From Thermoplasmata archaeon (GTDB taxonomy: Archaea > Thermoplasmatota > Thermoplasmata > Lutacidiplasmatales > UBA184), in NCBI GenBank assembly GCA_021823085.1, contig JAKAPG010000088.1, positions 1-6,823 on the forward strand: a stretch of DNA of 6,823 nt, in the 5' to 3' direction. The notes below the pieces were generated by a model that saw only the letters and a list, made by a program, of their open reading frames with translations, searched no databases and was not told the origin of the DNA. Positions 5,141-6,823 of this stretch are shown one piece after another. The stretch's first letter is position 1, and each line of letters begins with the position of its first letter. Made by a program: the position numbers and the translations under genes.

Positions 5141-5160
5141 CGGCCCGTTCTAGCGGGCCG
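5141..5160. repeat. Perfect hairpin in the gap between two small genes
   Basis: CGGCCCG-TTCTAG-CGGGCCG is a perfect seven-base inverted repeat around a six-base loop. It lies between the stop of the 62-aa gene and the ribosome binding site of the 98-aa gene. No T-run follows on either strand, so it is not a typical intrinsic terminator. It could attenuate or stabilise the transcript, or be a protein binding site. Confidence 0.6.
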
Positions 5161-5214
5161 GCTCCAATCTTCGAATGGCGGGGATCGATCGGGGACGGGT
5201 TCGCGCGCATCGCC

Positions 5215-5403
5215 CTACAACGCCTCGATGAGCGGCAAGAGCGCGTCGATCCGAACGAGCAGCTCGGCGGGCGAACACCGATCGGGGTAGTTGCGGAGGA
5301 TGAGGTTGATCGGGTGGTCGCTCGGGAGAATCCGGCCCGCCGTTGTCTTCAGATCAACGAGTGAGATTGGCCGGGTCCTTGGCTTGACTCGAAGAGGCGG
5401 CAT
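5215..5403 (-). CDS. Small leaderless protein, first gene of the operon
   Basis: This 62-residue protein begins MPPLRVKPRTRPISLVDLKT. It has no ribosome binding site ahead of its ATG, but a TATA-like box is centred about 28 bases upstream, so transcription probably begins at or very near the ATG. The N-terminus is basic; the rest (LILRNYPDRCSPAELLVRID, ending ALLPLIEAL) is predicted helical with a Leu-rich amphipathic tail. Small basic-helical proteins at the head of mobile-element operons are often regulators, which would suit the inverted repeat just upstream, but no DNA-binding motif is clear and the family is not recognised. Confidence 0.75.
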   Translation of the reverse strand: MPPLRVKPRTRPISLVDLKTTAGRILPSDHPINLILRNYPDRCSPAELLVRIDALLPLIEAL

Positions 5404-5428
5404 CGAGTCGATGTGGTGTCGGTTTTGG

Positions 5429-5434
5429 TATAAG
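5429..5434 (-). promoter_or_regulatory. TATA-like promoter element, archaeal type
   Basis: On the minus strand the sequence reads CTTATA within TTACTTATACCAAAACC, in an otherwise GC-rich surrounding. Its centre is 28 to 29 bases before the A of the ATG at 5403. That is the distance expected between an archaeal TATA box and the transcription start of a leaderless mRNA. No good bacterial -10/-35 pair is seen with usual spacing. It would drive the replication operon from 5403 leftwards. Confidence 0.6.
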
Positions 5435-5447
5435 TAAGCGAATGGTC

Positions 5448-5473
5448 GCCGTACGCTAATCCTGTCGTACGGC
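5448..5473. repeat. Perfect inverted repeat upstream of the promoter, possible operator
   Basis: GCCGTACG (5448-5455) and CGTACGGC (5466-5473) are perfect eight-base arms separated by ten bases. The repeat lies 14 bases upstream of the TATA-like box and 22 bases beyond the stop of the 260-aa gene. It could be a regulator binding site for the operon promoter or an RNA hairpin ending the integrase transcript; the lack of a following T-run favours the former. Confidence 0.55.
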
Positions 5474-5495
5474 GTGCTCGAAAACGGTACCGGGG

Positions 5496-6278
5496 CTAGA
5501 CCACCGAGGTCGGTCGCAGCAAGAGGCGCAGGACCCGGTCGGTGTAGTCGCTGAGGGCGGCGTCCACGGGCGCCGGGATCCCTTGACCGTGCGCCCGATC
5601 CCGGACGGCCCGTTGAACGGCTTGCCGGAGAAACCGTTCCTCCTCGCCGTCTCGGAGGCCGGTGAGCGCCACCCGGCGCTGAAGGAGCGCCTTCTTGGCC
5701 GTCGGGACGACCACGCCGAACAACGAGGCGACGTAGGAGAACTCGGACGAGCGGACCTGGTAGATGCGGCGGATGGCGGTGATCGTGAGGACCTCAGTCC
5801 GCCCCTCGAACTTCGTCATCTCCCCCACGTCGGTTCGAGCGGAGAGGCGGCGGCCGTATTCGGCGACCCACGACCAGTTCTTGTTCAGGGATCGAGGCCG
5901 CCCCCTATGCGGCGGGGGCTCGTGGAGAACAGGGGCGAAGAACGGAACGGCCTCCATCCGGGCGTCTCCCGCCCGTAGCCGGATCGCCTCGACCGCCTCG
6001 TTCAGGTCCCGAGCCGCAACGGCCGCCGCCGAGTCGCCGTCGCGGGCTGCCCGTTCGAGCGTCAGGAGCATCCGGCCCGCGGCGCCGTACTCGCCGCGCT
6101 CGATCATCCGCAGGATCCCGGGCCTCCGCCGAACGGCGGGGTACGTCTTGGCCTTCTCGATCAACGACCCGATCTCCGCCCGCAGCATCCGATTCAGATC
6201 GGCGTCCGCCCGTCGCTCCTCGCGGAGAGACGTCGGGTCCCCGACCCCGTGGATCCGTTTCGGGCGGCCGGCCGGCAT
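5496..6278 (-). CDS. Unrecognised protein with GRPK/GRPR motifs and a possible helix-turn-helix
   Basis: This 260-residue protein starts at the ATG at 6278, ten bases after the integrase stop, with only a distant AGGA as ribosome binding site. It begins MPAGRPKRIHGVGDP and has a second basic GRPRSLNKNW segment at about residues 126-135; GRP flanked by basic residues recalls AT-hook motifs. The N-terminal 105 residues are predicted helical and highly charged. Residues about 180-204 (FSYVASLFGVVVPTAKKALL, then QRRV) have the pattern of a helix-turn-helix, with Ala in the first helix, Gly in the turn and a second helix containing Lys-Lys and Arg-Arg. It is probably DNA-binding: an excisionase, regulator or terminase-small-subunit-like role can be imagined, but none is shown. 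It is likely co-transcribed with the integrase. Confidence 0.85.
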   Translation of the reverse strand: MPAGRPKRIHGVGDPTSLREERRADADLNRMLRAEIGSLIEKAKTYPAVRRRPGILRMIERGEYGAAGRMLLTLERAARDGDSAAAVAARDLNEAVEAIRLRAGDARMEAVPFFAPVLHEPPPHRGRPRSLNKNWSWVAEYGRRLSARTDVGEMTKFEGRTEVLTITAIRRIYQVRSSEFSYVASLFGVVVPTAKKALLQRRVALTGLRDGEEERFLRQAVQRAVRDRAHGQGIPAPVDAALSDYTDRVLRLLLRPTSVV

Positions 6279-6288
6279 CGAGATCGTC

Positions 6289-6823
6289 CTACTGGCCCGG
6301 GCCGTCCCACTTCACGACGGCGAGATGGCTGTTCAGCGGGCTGACGAACGACCAGCCGGCTTCGAGGTACTGGCCGACCGCCTCGGCGTCCACTGACCGC
6401 TGCTCCCCGGCCCGCTTGGGGGCCGGGAAGGCCGCAGGGGCCACCGACGGGACCGAGGAGGGCTCCGGGGCCGACTCGGCTTCGGGCGAAGCGCCACGGA
6501 GGGCCTCGTGAAGCGCGGCGAGAAGGTCATCGCCCCGGAGGGACCCGTCCGTCTGCTTGCCGGTGGCCTGCGCGATCGCGCGGGTGAGCGCCGCCACGAT
6601 CTCGGCCTTCGTCTCGATGCCCTTCCGCTCCCGCTGGTCGAGTTCGAGGAACGGCAGGACCCGGCGGAAGTCCTCCCGAAGCTCCTCGACCTTCGAGGGC
6701 GGAAGCGGACGGGACAGGTTGTATCCCTCGTCCACGCCGCCGAGCCGGTGCGCCGTGAAGAAGAACCGACGGGACCGGCTGATAGCGCCCCGTGCCTCGG
6801 CGGTCTCGAGTTGGGTAGAGAAG
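6289..6823 (-). CDS. Tyrosine recombinase (integrase), C-terminal part; 5' end outside the window
   Basis: The frame is open to the right edge, giving 177 residues; a GTG at 6735 lies mid-domain and is not the start. Visible residues begin FSTQLETAEARGAISRSRRF, followed by FFTAHRLGGVDEGYNLSRPL. The first part matches the helix after the HxxR motif of tyrosine recombinases (compare FATHLLEAG in XerD). The His at visible residue 25 and Tyr at 34 are nine apart, exactly as in GHSDLSTTQIY. The following KVEELREDFRRVLPFLEL resembles the tail of archaeal integrases. The HxxR and first catalytic Arg would lie just outside the window. After a Pro/Ala/Ser-rich linker there is an extra C-terminal module with YLEAGWSFVSPLNSHLAVVK. 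The enzyme would integrate or excise the element at an attachment site not visible here. Confidence 0.75.
   Translation of the reverse strand, partial: FSTQLETAEARGAISRSRRFFFTAHRLGGVDEGYNLSRPLPPSKVEELREDFRRVLPFLELDQRERKGIETKAEIVAALTRAIAQATGKQTDGSLRGDDLLAALHEALRGASPEAESAPEPSSVPSVAPAAFPAPKRAGEQRSVDAEAVGQYLEAGWSFVSPLNSHLAVVKWDGPGQ

Noticed and set aside
5474..5495. Transcription terminator after the 260-aa gene
   Set aside because: Only a four-base T-run (minus strand) ahead of the inverted repeat and none after it; not enough to call a terminator.
1..6823. tRNA gene or attachment-site duplication accompanying the integrase
   Set aside because: I saw no tRNA-like arms or long direct repeat; the attachment site is probably outside the window.

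Overview
The window is a GC-rich stretch (roughly two-thirds G+C by eye) in which every supportable gene lies on the minus strand, so genes read from right to left. I read it as the integrase-to-replication part of an integrated mobile element (a provirus or plasmid), more likely archaeal than bacterial. The archaeal reading rests on three things. A TATA-like box sits about 28 bases ahead of the start codon of a gene with no ribosome binding site (a leaderless gene). The genes behind it instead have strong GGAGG sites. The partial recombinase at the right edge ends in the style of archaeal tyrosine integrases. The host group cannot be named from this sequence; a bacterial phage remains possible.

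Layout in reading order. (1) 6823-6289: C-terminal part of a tyrosine recombinase, cut by the window edge, with a His and a Tyr nine residues apart and an extra C-terminal module. (2) 6278-5496: a 260-aa unrecognised protein with two GRPK/GRPR motifs and a possible helix-turn-helix. (3) 5495-5404: control region with a perfect inverted repeat and the TATA-like box. (4) 5403-2554: a leaderless 62-aa protein, a 98-aa Cys/His protein, an acidic 85-aa Cys/His protein, and a 673-aa P-loop ATPase that is probably the element's replication ATPase. (5) 2557-2099: a doubtful 152-aa reading frame full of short GGTGTCAC/GGTGGCAC repeats in both orientations. (6) 2102-1452: a DNA methyltransferase of the N4-cytosine/N6-adenine beta class. 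(7) 1458-1: a run of very small genes (43 to 102 aa), ending in a gene that leaves the window at the left edge.

From 5122 down to position 1 the genes are packed end to end. Most junctions are ATGA, GTGA or TGATG overlaps, or have the next gene's ribosome binding site running into the previous stop codon. This implies one long translationally coupled operon. Its core (replication ATPase, zinc-binding small proteins, orphan methyltransferase) fits early replication and anti-restriction functions.

The points most worth checking are the repeat cluster next to the ATPase gene (possible iteron origin or Val-Thr-Pro coding repeat), an apparent double frame slip at the end of the ATPase gene, and the related N-termini of the ATPase and its small upstream neighbour.
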